A DNA stretch of 45,691 bases, from positions 1-45,691 of the forward strand of contig JAJTBZ010000108.1 in NCBI GenBank assembly GCA_021286645.1, in the 5' to 3' direction. The notes below the pieces were generated by a model. That model was not told where the DNA came from and ran no database searches. It was given only the letters and a program-made list of their open reading frames with translations. This stretch comes from Ignavibacteria bacterium (lineage in GTDB: Bacteria; Bacteroidota; Ignavibacteria; Ignavibacteriales; Ignavibacteriaceae). Position 1 is the stretch's first letter. Each line of letters opens with the position of its first letter. The translations under genes were made by a program, and so were the position numbers. Positions 35,328 through 43,592 of the stretch are shown here, one piece after another.

Positions 35328-36605
35328 ATGTTTGACATAAAATTAGTGCGTGACAATCCGGACTTTGTCCGTCAGGGCCTGGCCAATAAAAATGAACGTG
35401 ACCGGGTAGATGAAATATTACAGTTAGATGAGAACCGCCGCAAGTTGATACTTGAAACCGACGAATTAAAAGCCAGAAGAAATCAGGCTTCAATGCAGGT
35501 TGGTGTTCTGAAGAAAAACGGTGAAGATGCCTCGGCAATTATTGCGGAAATGAAACGGGTCTCTGATGAAATTACCGAGAATGACAGCAAATTGCGGGTG
35601 ATTGAGGAAGACCTTGAAACAATATTACTTTCCATTCCGAACCTCGCGCATGAATCGGTGCCGGTAGGAAAATCGGCCGATGATAATGTTGAAGTGCGCA
35701 GGTGGCTGCCGGAAGGTTTTTCTTTTGAAAAACCTGAGTACCAGATAGATCACGTGCAGTTAGGTAAAAAGCTGGATATTCTTGATTTCGAAAGAGCTAC
35801 GAAATTATCCGGATCGGGGTTTCCGCTTTACAAAGGTAAAGGTGCAACCCTTGAACGTTCGCTTATTAATTTTATGCTCGATTTCCATTTGCAGCATCAT
35901 GGTTACTCAGAAATCTTCCCTCCGTTTTTGGTAAATAAAGAGTCAATGCGTGGTACGGGGCAACTGCCTAAAATGCAGGATGATATGTACTGGGCCGAGC
36001 GTGATGGGCTGTATCTGGTGCCAACAGCAGAAGTGCCAATTACCAATATCCACCGTGATGAAGTTCTGAACGAAGCACAGTTGCCGATTAAATATGTCGG
36101 GTACTCAGCATGCTTCAGACGCGAGGCAGGTTCGTATGGTAAAGAATCAAAAGGCTTTTTGCGCGTACACCAGTTCAATAAAGTTGAGATGGTAAAGTTT
36201 GCCAAACCGGAAAACAGCTTTGAAGAGCTTGAAGGATTGGTACGTGATGCAGAAGATATCTTACAGGCCTTAAATATACCGTATAGAATATTAATGCTTT
36301 GTTCGGGCGATTTAAGTTTTTCTGCCGCGAAGTGCTATGATATAGAAACATGGTCACCGGCAGAAGGCCGTTGGCTTGAGGCTTCATCGTGCAGTAACTT
36401 CGAAGCATTTCAGGCTCGCCGGGCCAATATTCGTTATCGGAAAGAAGAAACGAAAAAGTTAGAGTTCATTCATACCTTGAACGGCAGCGGTTTGGCTACC
36501 AGCCGTTTAATGGTTTCAATGCTTGAAAACAACATGACTCCGGAAGGAAAAATTGTTGTACCAAAGGCTTTACACAAATACACCGGTTTTGAAGTAATCG
36601 GGTAA
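35328..36605 (+). CDS. serS: Seryl-tRNA synthetase
   Basis: 425 residues. An N-terminal antiparallel coiled-coil arm (about 30-100) precedes the class II core. Motif 2 is SACFRREAGSYGKESKGFLR with HQFNKVE, and motif 3 is LNGSGLATSRLMVSMLEN. TAEVPITN is the serine/ATP site region. It charges tRNA-Ser and tRNA-Sec. Probably co-transcribed with leuS, since no terminator is visible in the 70-nt gap, and ended by the hairpin at 36617-36650. Confidence 0.97.
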   Translation: MFDIKLVRDNPDFVRQGLANKNERDRVDEILQLDENRRKLILETDELKARRNQASMQVGVLKKNGEDASAIIAEMKRVSDEITENDSKLRVIEEDLETILLSIPNLAHESVPVGKSADDNVEVRRWLPEGFSFEKPEYQIDHVQLGKKLDILDFERATKLSGSGFPLYKGKGATLERSLINFMLDFHLQHHGYSEIFPPFLVNKESMRGTGQLPKMQDDMYWAERDGLYLVPTAEVPITNIHRDEVLNEAQLPIKYVGYSACFRREAGSYGKESKGFLRVHQFNKVEMVKFAKPENSFEELEGLVRDAEDILQALNIPYRILMLCSGDLSFSAAKCYDIETWSPAEGRWLEASSCSNFEAFQARRANIRYRKEETKKLEFIHTLNGSGLATSRLMVSMLENNMTPEGKIVVPKALHKYTGFEVIG

Positions 36606-36616
36606 CAGTTTTATAT

Positions 36617-36659
36617 AATGCTGCCCCGGAATTCGGTTCGGGGCAGCATTGTTATTTTT
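36617..36659 (+). terminator. Intrinsic terminator of leuS-serS
   Basis: AATGCTGCCCCG (36617-36628) and CGGGGCAGCATT (36639-36650) form a perfect 12-bp stem with a 10-nt loop, followed by GTTATTTTTA. It lies 11 nt after the serS stop. Confidence 0.92.
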
Positions 36660-36728
36660 ACACAATTATAAAGACGAATCGGCCGCTTACAGCACGGCGT
36701 GCCGGGTAATGGAATAACGGGTACAGGT

Positions 36729-37613
36729 ATGAAAATACGATCGATAGTGCGTCTGATAAGAGTGCCGCAATGGATTAAAAATTGTTTTGTTCTCGTGCCT
36801 CTTATCTTTTCGCAGCACGTATTTGAAATGGGATACACGCGCAGCGCGCTTCTTGCCGTTCTATCCTTTTGTTTTATTTCCAGTGCTGTCTATGTTCTGA
36901 ATGATATCGTGGATCGTGATTCCGACAAGATGCATCCTGTTAAAAAGAACAGGCCGCTGGCCTCGGGTGCTCTGCAACTCGGCGACGGAGTTTTCGTGCT
37001 CGTGCTTCTCATAGCTGCTGCGGCTGGTATTGCCGCATTCATGCCCGTGCGTTTTATGGTTGCTATGGGCATATTCTTTTTGCTTAATGTATTTTATTCA
37101 TTTTACGCCAAGCATGTAGTATTGCTTGATATATTTTGTATTGCCGGTGGTTTTATGCTGCGTGTGTTCGCCGGGGCTTTTGCAATTGGCGTACTAACCT
37201 CCAGCTGGCTTATTCTTACCACGATGTTTATTTCTTTATTCCTTGGCGTTATGAAGCGTCGTTCTGAACTGGTGCTTCTGGGAGAAGGACACAAATCATC
37301 ACGGAAAGTACTGGAAAAGTACACCGTAGCTTTCACCGATCAAATGGCAAACGTAACGGCTGCTGCTGTTATTATTTGCTATGCCCTTTACACAACCGCG
37401 CAACGGACAATTGAAATATTTCATACAGACCGGCTTGTTTACACCACTCCTTTTGTTGTGTTTGGTATTTTCCGCTACATGTATCTCGTGTATAAATACG
37501 ATCAGGGTGAAAACACCACCGAAATTATGATGCACGATTTTCCCATGATCGCAACGGTACTTCTCTATCTGGTTTCTGTATTGGTTATTCTGTATAATAT
37601 AGTACAGATATAA
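36729..37613 (+). CDS. UbiA-family prenyltransferase, decaprenyl-phosphate phosphoribosyltransferase-like
   Basis: 294 residues from the ATG at 36729; a GTG at 36699 would add ten residues that look like leader. About eight membrane helices. The opening RLIRVPQWIKNCFVLVPLIF and the Asp-rich NDIVDRDSDKMHP with KNRPLASGAL resemble the subgroup that attaches phosphoribose to polyprenyl phosphate (DPPR synthase, arabinan precursor) rather than quinone enzymes. The second Asp region is TDQMANVTAAAV. The product is inferred. A polyprenyl synthase that could supply such lipids is encoded at 4891. A GT-C-like membrane protein (12069) is a possible user of such lipid-linked sugars. Confidence 0.82.
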   Translation: MKIRSIVRLIRVPQWIKNCFVLVPLIFSQHVFEMGYTRSALLAVLSFCFISSAVYVLNDIVDRDSDKMHPVKKNRPLASGALQLGDGVFVLVLLIAAAAGIAAFMPVRFMVAMGIFFLLNVFYSFYAKHVVLLDIFCIAGGFMLRVFAGAFAIGVLTSSWLILTTMFISLFLGVMKRRSELVLLGEGHKSSRKVLEKYTVAFTDQMANVTAAAVIICYALYTTAQRTIEIFHTDRLVYTTPFVVFGIFRYMYLVYKYDQGENTTEIMMHDFPMIATVLLYLVSVLVILYNIVQI

Positions 37614-37951
37614 TAACTGCTAATCCTGGCATGTGGGAACACCTGGTATATCCGGTTGTGCGAATTATTTGGATTTCCGATACAGATGTGGAATTTCTCA
37701 CAGCAAAATATTTGGAGAAGTGTCAAAGTATTTAGTAATTTCTGCCATAAACAATAAAATTCTTTTTTGCCCTGCCACTGAGTAGAAGTTCATTTCAGTC
37801 CGTTAAATTGTACACCCATAACGAGAGGGGGCTAACACCTATTAGCTGCCTGTTATATAATCGGTCACTCTAAAAACACGCGGGTATTTTTCCCTGAAAG
37901 AGGAATGAATACATATCGCGGGATACACAACATATACAGAAAGGATCGAAC
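37614..37951. other. 338-nt intergenic region
   Basis: No gene, RNA or clear promoter seen. It is AT-rich and ends with AAAGGA, a ribosome binding site for the next gene. Confidence 0.5.
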
Positions 37952-38413
37952 ATGAGGCACACATATTACTTATTCACTGTAGCATTTTTACTTATATCCA
38001 GCCTTGCATTTGCAAATGGGCCGGGAAAAGGCGAATTGACTGTTTGGGATCAGGGCGCAATACACAGAATCGACGTACGGTATAATTTATCCCAAATGAT
38101 GGGCGAGCCCGTGGTAAATGGGTCATTTCGATGGGAAAGTAAAACCGTTTCCAAGTTATCTTACGATGTAGTTCTATGGTTGACAGTAGAAACACCCGCG
38201 GGAAATACCGCATATATTAAAATTGATCCGGTAGTGCCAAAAGAAGGAGAATGGGCATATAATGTTTCCGGTTCGCCTAATTGGAATCAAGTACTTGCAA
38301 CCGGCTGGAATGGTACGGAAGCAACCGGCTATTACAGCGCGAGTGAAGCAAAAGCATTTTGGAAGACCGAGTTTCGTGTAGTTGATGCAAAACTCTCGAA
38401 AATCTTTCGTTAA
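37952..38413 (+). CDS. Small secreted protein of unknown function
   Basis: 153 residues. A clear signal peptide (YYLFTVAFLLISSLAFANG) is followed by a mature part of about 130 residues with many Trp and beta-type stretches (SYDVVLWLTVETPAG, EGEWAYNVSGSPNWN). It may be a small beta-sandwich, but no family is recognised. AAAGGA before the ATG gives good initiation. It forms a single-gene unit ended by a strong terminator. Confidence 0.72.
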   Translation: MRHTYYLFTVAFLLISSLAFANGPGKGELTVWDQGAIHRIDVRYNLSQMMGEPVVNGSFRWESKTVSKLSYDVVLWLTVETPAGNTAYIKIDPVVPKEGEWAYNVSGSPNWNQVLATGWNGTEATGYYSASEAKAFWKTEFRVVDAKLSKIFR

Positions 38414-38434
38414 TACAATTTAAGATATCTATTT

Positions 38435-38483
38435 AAGGCATATCCCGGTCGGGTTAATCTTCACCGGGTATGCCTTTTTTTTT
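38435..38483 (+). terminator. Intrinsic terminator after the small secreted protein
   Basis: AAGGCATATCCCGGT (38435-38449) pairs with ACCGGGTATGCCTT (38463-38476) with one bulged base, followed by a run of nine T. It starts 22 nt after the stop. Confidence 0.93.
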
Positions 38484-38653
38484 GTATAGGAAAATCCATT
38501 ATTTCCAGGATGAATACCCGTATAGATTATCGGCAACCTTTGATAAAATTAGCGATCGCAGGGGCAATAAAGGGCCCGGCAAATACCAGGAAACGCCTCC
38601 TTCGGAAATTTCTCCCATATAACAATCAGTCGGTCTTCTGCTTGTTATTTAGT

Positions 38654-38661
38654 TAATTTTG
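38654..38661 (+). promoter_or_regulatory. Candidate -7 element for the TPR-S1/CSD gene
   Basis: TAATTTTG matches TAnnTTTG and lies 50 nt before the ATG at 38712. No TTTG is found at 19-21 bp upstream. Confidence 0.4.
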
Positions 38662-38711
38662 ATTATTATATTGGTTTATTTAAACATGATTTAGCAAATT
38701 GAATAAACTGC

Positions 38712-40262
38712 ATGGCAACAGAATTAACTGAACTGACACAGGAAGAATTATCACAATTAAAAGAGCAGCTTAACACACTCAAGGCGCAAATTGAACAGGG
38801 TGCCTCCGATGAAGTGATTGCCGAGTATTTAAAAAATCTGCAAAAACTGGTGAAGATATGGATTGATTATCAGAATGTTCACCTTGCAATACCGGTATTA
38901 AAAGAGCTGATACGAATGAGTGATAAGAGTGAAGCCCTTACAACCGCGATTGGCTGGTTTATATTTACCTTATTTAAAATAATCGGCTCCGATGAATGGC
39001 TGCGCAGGCAATACGCCGGTGCTATTCCGGAGTTTATCAATTATTACATTAAATTAAATGTCCCGACTCCATCCACGCTGCATTCGGCAATGTTATACAT
39101 GACCAATAAACTCTCGGGGGATCAGAGTGAGTGGTTCATGGATTTCTTCCTGAAGTTCGGGTTCGAATCTTTACAGGAAATTGATTTTCAGGAATATTAT
39201 AAAGACGGCCGAAAATTTAACCCGCTTGCGGAGCAGATTTTTATTAAATCGGCAAAAATGATAGAGAAAGAACAGAACCGGGATGCCGCCGAATGGCTGC
39301 TGAACAGTATTGATTATATAAAAAGCAAAATGCCGGGCGAATTGTGGCTGCTCTATCATCGTGGAAAGCTGCTGACAAGCCTTGGCAGGTACGCCGAAGC
39401 GAAAACCTGTTTGAAAGAGGTGCTTCTGAAACAACGGGCGCAATATTGGGCTTGGGCTGCTTATGGCACTTCGTTAATGGAAGAAAATCCGGCGATGCAC
39501 GTAGCCTGCTTATGTAAAGCCTTATCCTATCCGGTTGAAGAACATTTACTTGCCGGTGTGCGCGAAGAATTGGTTCGGGCGTTGGTTGCCCAGGAGCGTT
39601 ATGCCGAGGCAAAGGCCGAGCTGCTGTTAATCGCTAAAGTGCGTAAGCTGACAGATACTCCGTTCGCGAAAGATATTGCTCTCCTGATGGAAAGCCAATG
39701 GTTCGCCGAAACCGAACCGGTCGAAAGCAATGTGAAGATGTATCTTGCAAATCTGCCGCTTGCCGATTCGGTTCTGCTTGAAGACGCAAGTATTCATATA
39801 GGCATTATAACCGCGTATTTTGAAGAGGATAAGGGCGTGTTTGTTCAGTTCGATTCCGATAAGGTTACCTTGTTTAAACCGGGTAAATCAATACGGGAAT
39901 CAAACGTGCCGCCTATCGGTACACCTGTTAAAGTGGTTGTTGAAGAAATAACCGTTAACGGGCAGAAGCGCTTTAGCGCTACCAGCATTGACGAGACCGA
40001 TTTAATGCCTCCCGAAACTTTCTGTAAGAGATTTACCGGTGAACTGAAACTACCGCCAAAAACTGACGCCAATACATTCGGCTTCGTAAATGAAATATTT
40101 ATTTCTGCCGAATTGGTGAAGCGTGTAGCAGGTAAGAAAAAGGTAACCGGTATTTGCGTTTATGAGTACAATAAAAAACGTAACCAGTTTGGCTGGAAAG
40201 CCCTTACACTTGAAGCAGCTGAAGAAGCTGAACCGGTATCCAATGCCCCGGCTCAAGTATAA
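38712..40262 (+). CDS. TPR protein with two S1/cold-shock-like barrels (TOTE-accessory-like)
   Basis: 516 residues. Residues 5-50 are helical and charged. Residues about 55-335 form a helical-repeat region with TPR-like units: LLYHRGKLLTSLGRYAEAKT, QYWAWAAYGTSLMEENP and LVRALVAQERYAEAKAEL. Residues about 360-425 look like one S1/OB barrel (IHIGIITAYFEEDKGVFVQF). Residues about 438-500 look like a cold-shock-type barrel (FTGELKLPPK, then NTFGFVNEIFI and GWKALTL). This arrangement resembles the TPR (DUF7017) plus S1/CSD modules that accompany TOTE conflict systems. That comparison is from memory of the family, not a search. No effector, helicase or nuclease gene is adjacent, so it may be a stand-alone RNA-binding protein. 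A TPR-glycosyltransferase gene follows 54 nt downstream. Confidence 0.7.
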   Translation: MATELTELTQEELSQLKEQLNTLKAQIEQGASDEVIAEYLKNLQKLVKIWIDYQNVHLAIPVLKELIRMSDKSEALTTAIGWFIFTLFKIIGSDEWLRRQYAGAIPEFINYYIKLNVPTPSTLHSAMLYMTNKLSGDQSEWFMDFFLKFGFESLQEIDFQEYYKDGRKFNPLAEQIFIKSAKMIEKEQNRDAAEWLLNSIDYIKSKMPGELWLLYHRGKLLTSLGRYAEAKTCLKEVLLKQRAQYWAWAAYGTSLMEENPAMHVACLCKALSYPVEEHLLAGVREELVRALVAQERYAEAKAELLLIAKVRKLTDTPFAKDIALLMESQWFAETEPVESNVKMYLANLPLADSVLLEDASIHIGIITAYFEEDKGVFVQFDSDKVTLFKPGKSIRESNVPPIGTPVKVVVEEITVNGQKRFSATSIDETDLMPPETFCKRFTGELKLPPKTDANTFGFVNEIFISAELVKRVAGKKKVTGICVYEYNKKRNQFGWKALTLEAAEEAEPVSNAPAQV

Positions 40263-40316
40263 TGATTGTATGTGCAGGCAAAGTTTAGGAAATAATTAAA
40301 CGCGGAGGCAGCGCGT

Positions 40317-41477
40317 ATGGTAAAGAAAGATGTTAATATTCGGGAGTACCCGCTCACGAATGATTTTATCGGGTTTCTTGAACACAGGGATTTGGCGGGT
40401 GTTGTTGATACCGCGTATAAGGCCCTGCGGGATGGCGTGCCGTATGCCGAATTTTTTAATCTGGCGGGCATGCTGGCTTTTGAACTGCGCGATCTCGGGC
40501 AGGCTAAACTGTTATTTGAGCAGGGTATTGATATTGAAGAAAACCCGGATTGTTATTTTAACCTTGGGTTATTACATAAGCACCAGAAAAACTATGTACA
40601 ATCGGCACGCTGTTTAATAAAGGCTAAAACCCTTTCGCCGCTGGATGAAAACATTAGTCGGCAAATTATCAGTTTGTATAATGAGCAATTTGTCTCACGG
40701 TATCTTTCGTACGGGCAGTCGGGTAAGATAGGAGCAATTATAAATTTTTCTGCCCTCGATGGCCCGTTTATTGACGCGTGTATAGATAATACACTGAAGG
40801 TGGCAGATGTTGTAGTGGTTGCCGCGTTTAATCAGTTATTTACCGGTACGGATGATTCGGAAGGTTTGCAAAAAATTATCTCCAGGAACATGCATAAGCC
40901 GGTCACTTTCCATGTAACCGACCTGCCTTATACCGGGAAACCCCAAACGAGTATCTATCATAACCTTACCCGCATTATTGGCAGTGAATTAATGCGGCAG
41001 CAGGTTGATTACGTGCTGTTTATTGACGGCGATGAAATTGTGGATCCGGAAGTGTTTAACGCTTGGAAGAGTACCGCGGTTTTCGATTTCGTTAATGTAC
41101 GCTTTGAAAACTACTGGTACTTTCGCGAACCCGTTTACCAAAGTACGAGCGTAGAAAATTCTCCCTTATTGATAAATGAAGCTTTTCTGCGGTTTCTACT
41201 CGATATGGAACGCGGCGCTATCCGGCATCAGACCCATGACCGTAGTTTTTATGAATTCGAGATTGGCAGGTTTATTTCGCCGCCCTCGTTCCATCATTAT
41301 AGCTGGGTACGAACAAAGGAACAGATGATGGAAAAAGTGAAAAACTTCGGACATAATACCGATCGTGACTGGGTAAGTCTCGTTGAAGAAGAATTTACCC
41401 ACGGGTTTACCGGAAAAGATTTTGTTCATGGATACACATACAATGTCGTAGAAAATAAATTTAATATTACACTGTAA
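40317..41477 (+). CDS. TPR-glycosyltransferase fusion (GT2/GT92-like)
   Basis: 386 residues. Residues about 40-125 hold TPR-like helices (YAEFFNLAGMLAFELRDLGQ; CYFNLGLLHKHQKNYVQSAR). From about residue 143 a GT-A-like fold begins (SALDGPFIDACIDNTLKVAD) and carries a DxD in VLFIDGDEIVDPE (about 233-246). The C-terminal HHYSWVRTKEQMMEKVKNFG resembles bacterial GT2/GT92-type proteins that end with a conserved His/Trp block. No signal or membrane helix, so it should act in the cytoplasm on sugar nucleotides. Acceptor unknown. It follows the TPR-S1/CSD gene on the same strand and ends at an intrinsic terminator. Confidence 0.78.
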   Translation: MVKKDVNIREYPLTNDFIGFLEHRDLAGVVDTAYKALRDGVPYAEFFNLAGMLAFELRDLGQAKLLFEQGIDIEENPDCYFNLGLLHKHQKNYVQSARCLIKAKTLSPLDENISRQIISLYNEQFVSRYLSYGQSGKIGAIINFSALDGPFIDACIDNTLKVADVVVVAAFNQLFTGTDDSEGLQKIISRNMHKPVTFHVTDLPYTGKPQTSIYHNLTRIIGSELMRQQVDYVLFIDGDEIVDPEVFNAWKSTAVFDFVNVRFENYWYFREPVYQSTSVENSPLLINEAFLRFLLDMERGAIRHQTHDRSFYEFEIGRFISPPSFHHYSWVRTKEQMMEKVKNFGHNTDRDWVSLVEEEFTHGFTGKDFVHGYTYNVVENKFNITL

Positions 41478-41499
41478 AGAATTCGTTTTTTAAAATCCG

Positions 41500-41528
41500 A
41501 GGCGGCCCATGTACAGGCCGCCTTTTTT
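41500..41528 (+). terminator. Intrinsic terminator of the TPR gene pair
   Basis: AGGCGGCC (41500-41507) and GGCCGCCT (41516-41523) form an 8-bp GC-rich stem with an 8-nt loop, followed by six T. It lies 23 nt after the stop. Confidence 0.93.
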
Positions 41529-41685
41529 GTATGCGGTAAATAAGTCCGGTGGCAGAATTGCGGCAGGCGTATCGAATCCCGCTGATGGCAGATACCGGGT
41601 AGAAGTGCTGAGCTTAGATTATCCGTGGTTATAGTAATGCCATGTACCACCCGCGACGTTGTAATGAACCGTTCCCTGAACAGAT

Positions 41686-42045
41686 TTACCGTAACGCCGG
41701 AAAGAATGTTGCGGTAAGAAGAATTCCTTCTTCGCCGGCATGTACTTCATGCGGCGTGTTCACGGGAATCAAAGATACTACGCCTGACCGGTAATCGCGC
41801 TCTTCTGTGCTTACCGAACATACTCCGGTACCCTGCACTACCTCATGGATTTCTGTTTGCGATTCATGGACGTGTGTCTGTAACACTCTGCCGGGTTCCA
41901 CTTTTACTTTATGAATGCTCAGTGCCCCGCCGGTCTGCTGCCCGGTAACAATATCGCTCATCCACACACCAACAAATCGGGGATGTGGCTGCCATTCAGA
42001 CCCGATAGTATTTTGCAATGAATCTGTTTTATCTGCTCTGTTCAT
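41686..42045 (-). CDS. Single-domain cupin protein
   Basis: 119 residues. Cupin motif 1 is THVHESQTEIHEVVQGTG (two His and a Glu as metal ligands, then the Gly), and motif 2 is PVNTPHEVHAG. Such proteins bind small metabolites or act as isomerases or dioxygenases; the substrate is unknown. It lies 82 nt downstream of the AraC regulator on the same strand, a common pairing in which the cupin gene is the regulated target (inference). Confidence 0.8.
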   Translation of the reverse strand: MNRADKTDSLQNTIGSEWQPHPRFVGVWMSDIVTGQQTGGALSIHKVKVEPGRVLQTHVHESQTEIHEVVQGTGVCSVSTEERDYRSGVVSLIPVNTPHEVHAGEEGILLTATFFPALR

Positions 42046-42076
42046 ATAAATATATTCCGTTGATTATAAAATAAAA

Positions 42077-42098
42077 TACGCGGGTAATTTACCCGTAT
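42077..42098 (-). terminator. Hairpin between araC-type gene and cupin gene
   Basis: CGGGTAA-T-TTACCCG (42081-42095) is a perfect inverted repeat, extended by ATAC/GTAT with a 2-nt bulge. On the minus strand it is followed by GTATTTTATTTT, so it can act as a terminator of the regulator gene; as a 15-bp palindrome it could also be an operator. Confidence 0.55.
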
Positions 42099-42127
42099 AC
42101 AGGGATGTAATTATTGTAGAATATTGC

Positions 42128-42916
42128 TTATTTCAGAATATGGCGGTTCTTTTTAAATGTAACCGGTGTAACGCCTGCGTGTTTAATAAATTGGTGGTAG
42201 AAATGACTGACATCGGTAAATCCATACCGGAATGCTATATCCGCAACCGGGATTCCGGCACGCAGCATTTGGCCTGCCTCTTTTAGCCGTACGAGTAATT
42301 GGTACTGATGTGGCGTGAGTCCGGTATACGCTTTGAATTTACGGCTAAAGTGATACTTGCTCATACAGGCCGCTTCTGCCATTGCCTGCAACGACAGGTT
42401 CTCTGCCTGATTTTGTTGTATCATATCTATTGCCTGCTGAATCAATTGCCCCTGCATTGCGGTAATACTTTCCTCACTATTTATTGGTGTTCCGTGTGAA
42501 TCTTCTACTATAGCGAGAAAATTTTCGATGCATGCGCGTGGGTCAGGGGAGTTGCAAAATAATGTTTCAACGAGCTGATGGAAGCGGAGAGTGGTTTCTT
42601 TACTGCTAATCCTGAATGGTAAGTTTTTCTTCTGCCGGTATTGCGGCAAATTCAGCACTACATACGAGTGCCCGGGTGAACCGGAAAGAACAGCATGTAC
42701 CTGATGAGGCGGAATAATAAACAGGTCGCCCGGGTGATAATTAATAATTTCCCGCCCCAGGCGTATCGCGCGGGTACCTTTCAGTACGCAGCCCACGGTA
42801 AGTGAATAATGAAAATGATTCGTAAAATCACTACACACTCCTTTCCCTTTCACAACAGCAAAAGGGTACCCGCTGCCGCTTTCATAAAACTGTATAGTAC
42901 GCGCTGTGGTATTCAT
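42128..42916 (-). CDS. AraC-family transcriptional regulator
   Basis: 262 residues from the ATG at 42916. The N-terminal cupin-like sensing domain contains HFHYSLTVGCVLKGTRAIRL and HPGDLFIIPPHQVHAV. The C-terminal double helix-turn-helix has LSLQAMAEAACMSKYHFSRK, FKAYTGLTPHQYQLL and VADIAFRYGFTDVSHFYHQF. It should bind a small effector and control nearby genes, perhaps the cupin downstream. The frame extends to 42961, but those extra codons translate the terminator hairpin of the thioredoxin gene, so the 42916 start is preferred. Confidence 0.88.
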   Translation of the reverse strand: MNTTARTIQFYESGSGYPFAVVKGKGVCSDFTNHFHYSLTVGCVLKGTRAIRLGREIINYHPGDLFIIPPHQVHAVLSGSPGHSYVVLNLPQYRQKKNLPFRISSKETTLRFHQLVETLFCNSPDPRACIENFLAIVEDSHGTPINSEESITAMQGQLIQQAIDMIQQNQAENLSLQAMAEAACMSKYHFSRKFKAYTGLTPHQYQLLVRLKEAGQMLRAGIPVADIAFRYGFTDVSHFYHQFIKHAGVTPVTFKKNRHILK

Positions 42917-42926
42917 AGAATTAAAA

Positions 42927-42959
42927 AAGGCAGTAAAAATTTTTTTCTTTACCGCCTTC
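42927..42959 (-). terminator. Intrinsic terminator of the thioredoxin gene
   Basis: On the minus strand AAGGCGGTAAA pairs with TTTACTGCCTT (11 bp, one mismatch) around an A/T-rich loop, followed by six T. It lies 15 nt after the thioredoxin stop at 42974 and ends about 10 nt before the AraC start at 42916. Confidence 0.85.
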
Positions 42960-42973
42960 ATGTATCAATTATT

Positions 42974-43441
42974 TTATTTCTTTTTTGCCGGAGCCCATTT
43001 TTTCAGGAACTCGATGATTTTATCGCCATCGTATCCTTTATCCTTCTCCAACAAGCCCGTATTCTGCGAGTGCAGTAATTTTCCTTTTGCATCAAGTACA
43101 AACAGGTGCGGATAACCGTCAACTTTCGGGAATTGCGACAAGAATTTTTCATTCTTGTTCTCTTTGCTGTAATTCACATAAAAGAAGACATAATTATCGG
43201 CAATCAGTTTTTTTATGGTTTCGGTTGACTCAATAAATTCGTGCAGCCGGTGGCACCAAATACACCACTCGCCGCCGACATCGATAATAATATTTTTACC
43301 TGATTTTTGCGCTTCAACAATAGCGGTATTCAGGTCTTTTTGCGGGTCTTTCTGCGGATCAAAACCAACCTTCCCCATCGGTTTTTCCTGCGCCATTATG
43401 AGCATGGCGAATAAGATAAGGCATGTTACGATATAACGCAT
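42974..43441 (-). CDS. Secreted thioredoxin-like protein (WCxWC type)
   Basis: 155 residues. A short signal peptide (residues 1-17) is followed by a thioredoxin fold. The active site is WCIWCH (C60, C63), and the cis-Pro is in DGYPHLFVLD. The WCxWCH form belongs to the Thioredoxin_7/DUF255-like group and should reduce or exchange disulfides outside the cytoplasm. A tandem duplication DPQKDPQKD lies just after the signal. Single gene, with its own promoter and terminator. Confidence 0.87.
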   Translation of the reverse strand: MRYIVTCLILFAMLIMAQEKPMGKVGFDPQKDPQKDLNTAIVEAQKSGKNIIIDVGGEWCIWCHRLHEFIESTETIKKLIADNYVFFYVNYSKENKNEKFLSQFPKVDGYPHLFVLDAKGKLLHSQNTGLLEKDKGYDGDKIIEFLKKWAPAKKK

Positions 43442-43479
43442 AATTATAATCCGTTTTAATGGAGTAATGTATAACGCTG

Positions 43480-43512
43480 CAAAAATAATGAATTATTATT
43501 ACGCCTTGCAAA
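43480..43512 (-). promoter_or_regulatory. Bacteroidota-type promoter of the thioredoxin gene
   Basis: On the minus strand TTTG (43509-43512) is followed after 21 bp by TATTTTTG (43480-43487), matching TTTG and TAnnTTTG. The ATG at 43441 lies 38 nt downstream of the -7 element. Confidence 0.6.
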
Positions 43513-43592
43513 CCAATTGCTCCGTCCCCGCAATTTTGTTTAACCTCTGTAAAATTATCTGTAAATTGCATTCAACGAATAATGAAATTGCT

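Noticed and set aside
42917-42961. Longer AraC start
   Set aside because: These codons translate an intrinsic terminator hairpin of the upstream gene.
43467-43592. Longer MetW start
   Set aside because: The extra residues have no family similarity and cover the divergent thioredoxin promoter.
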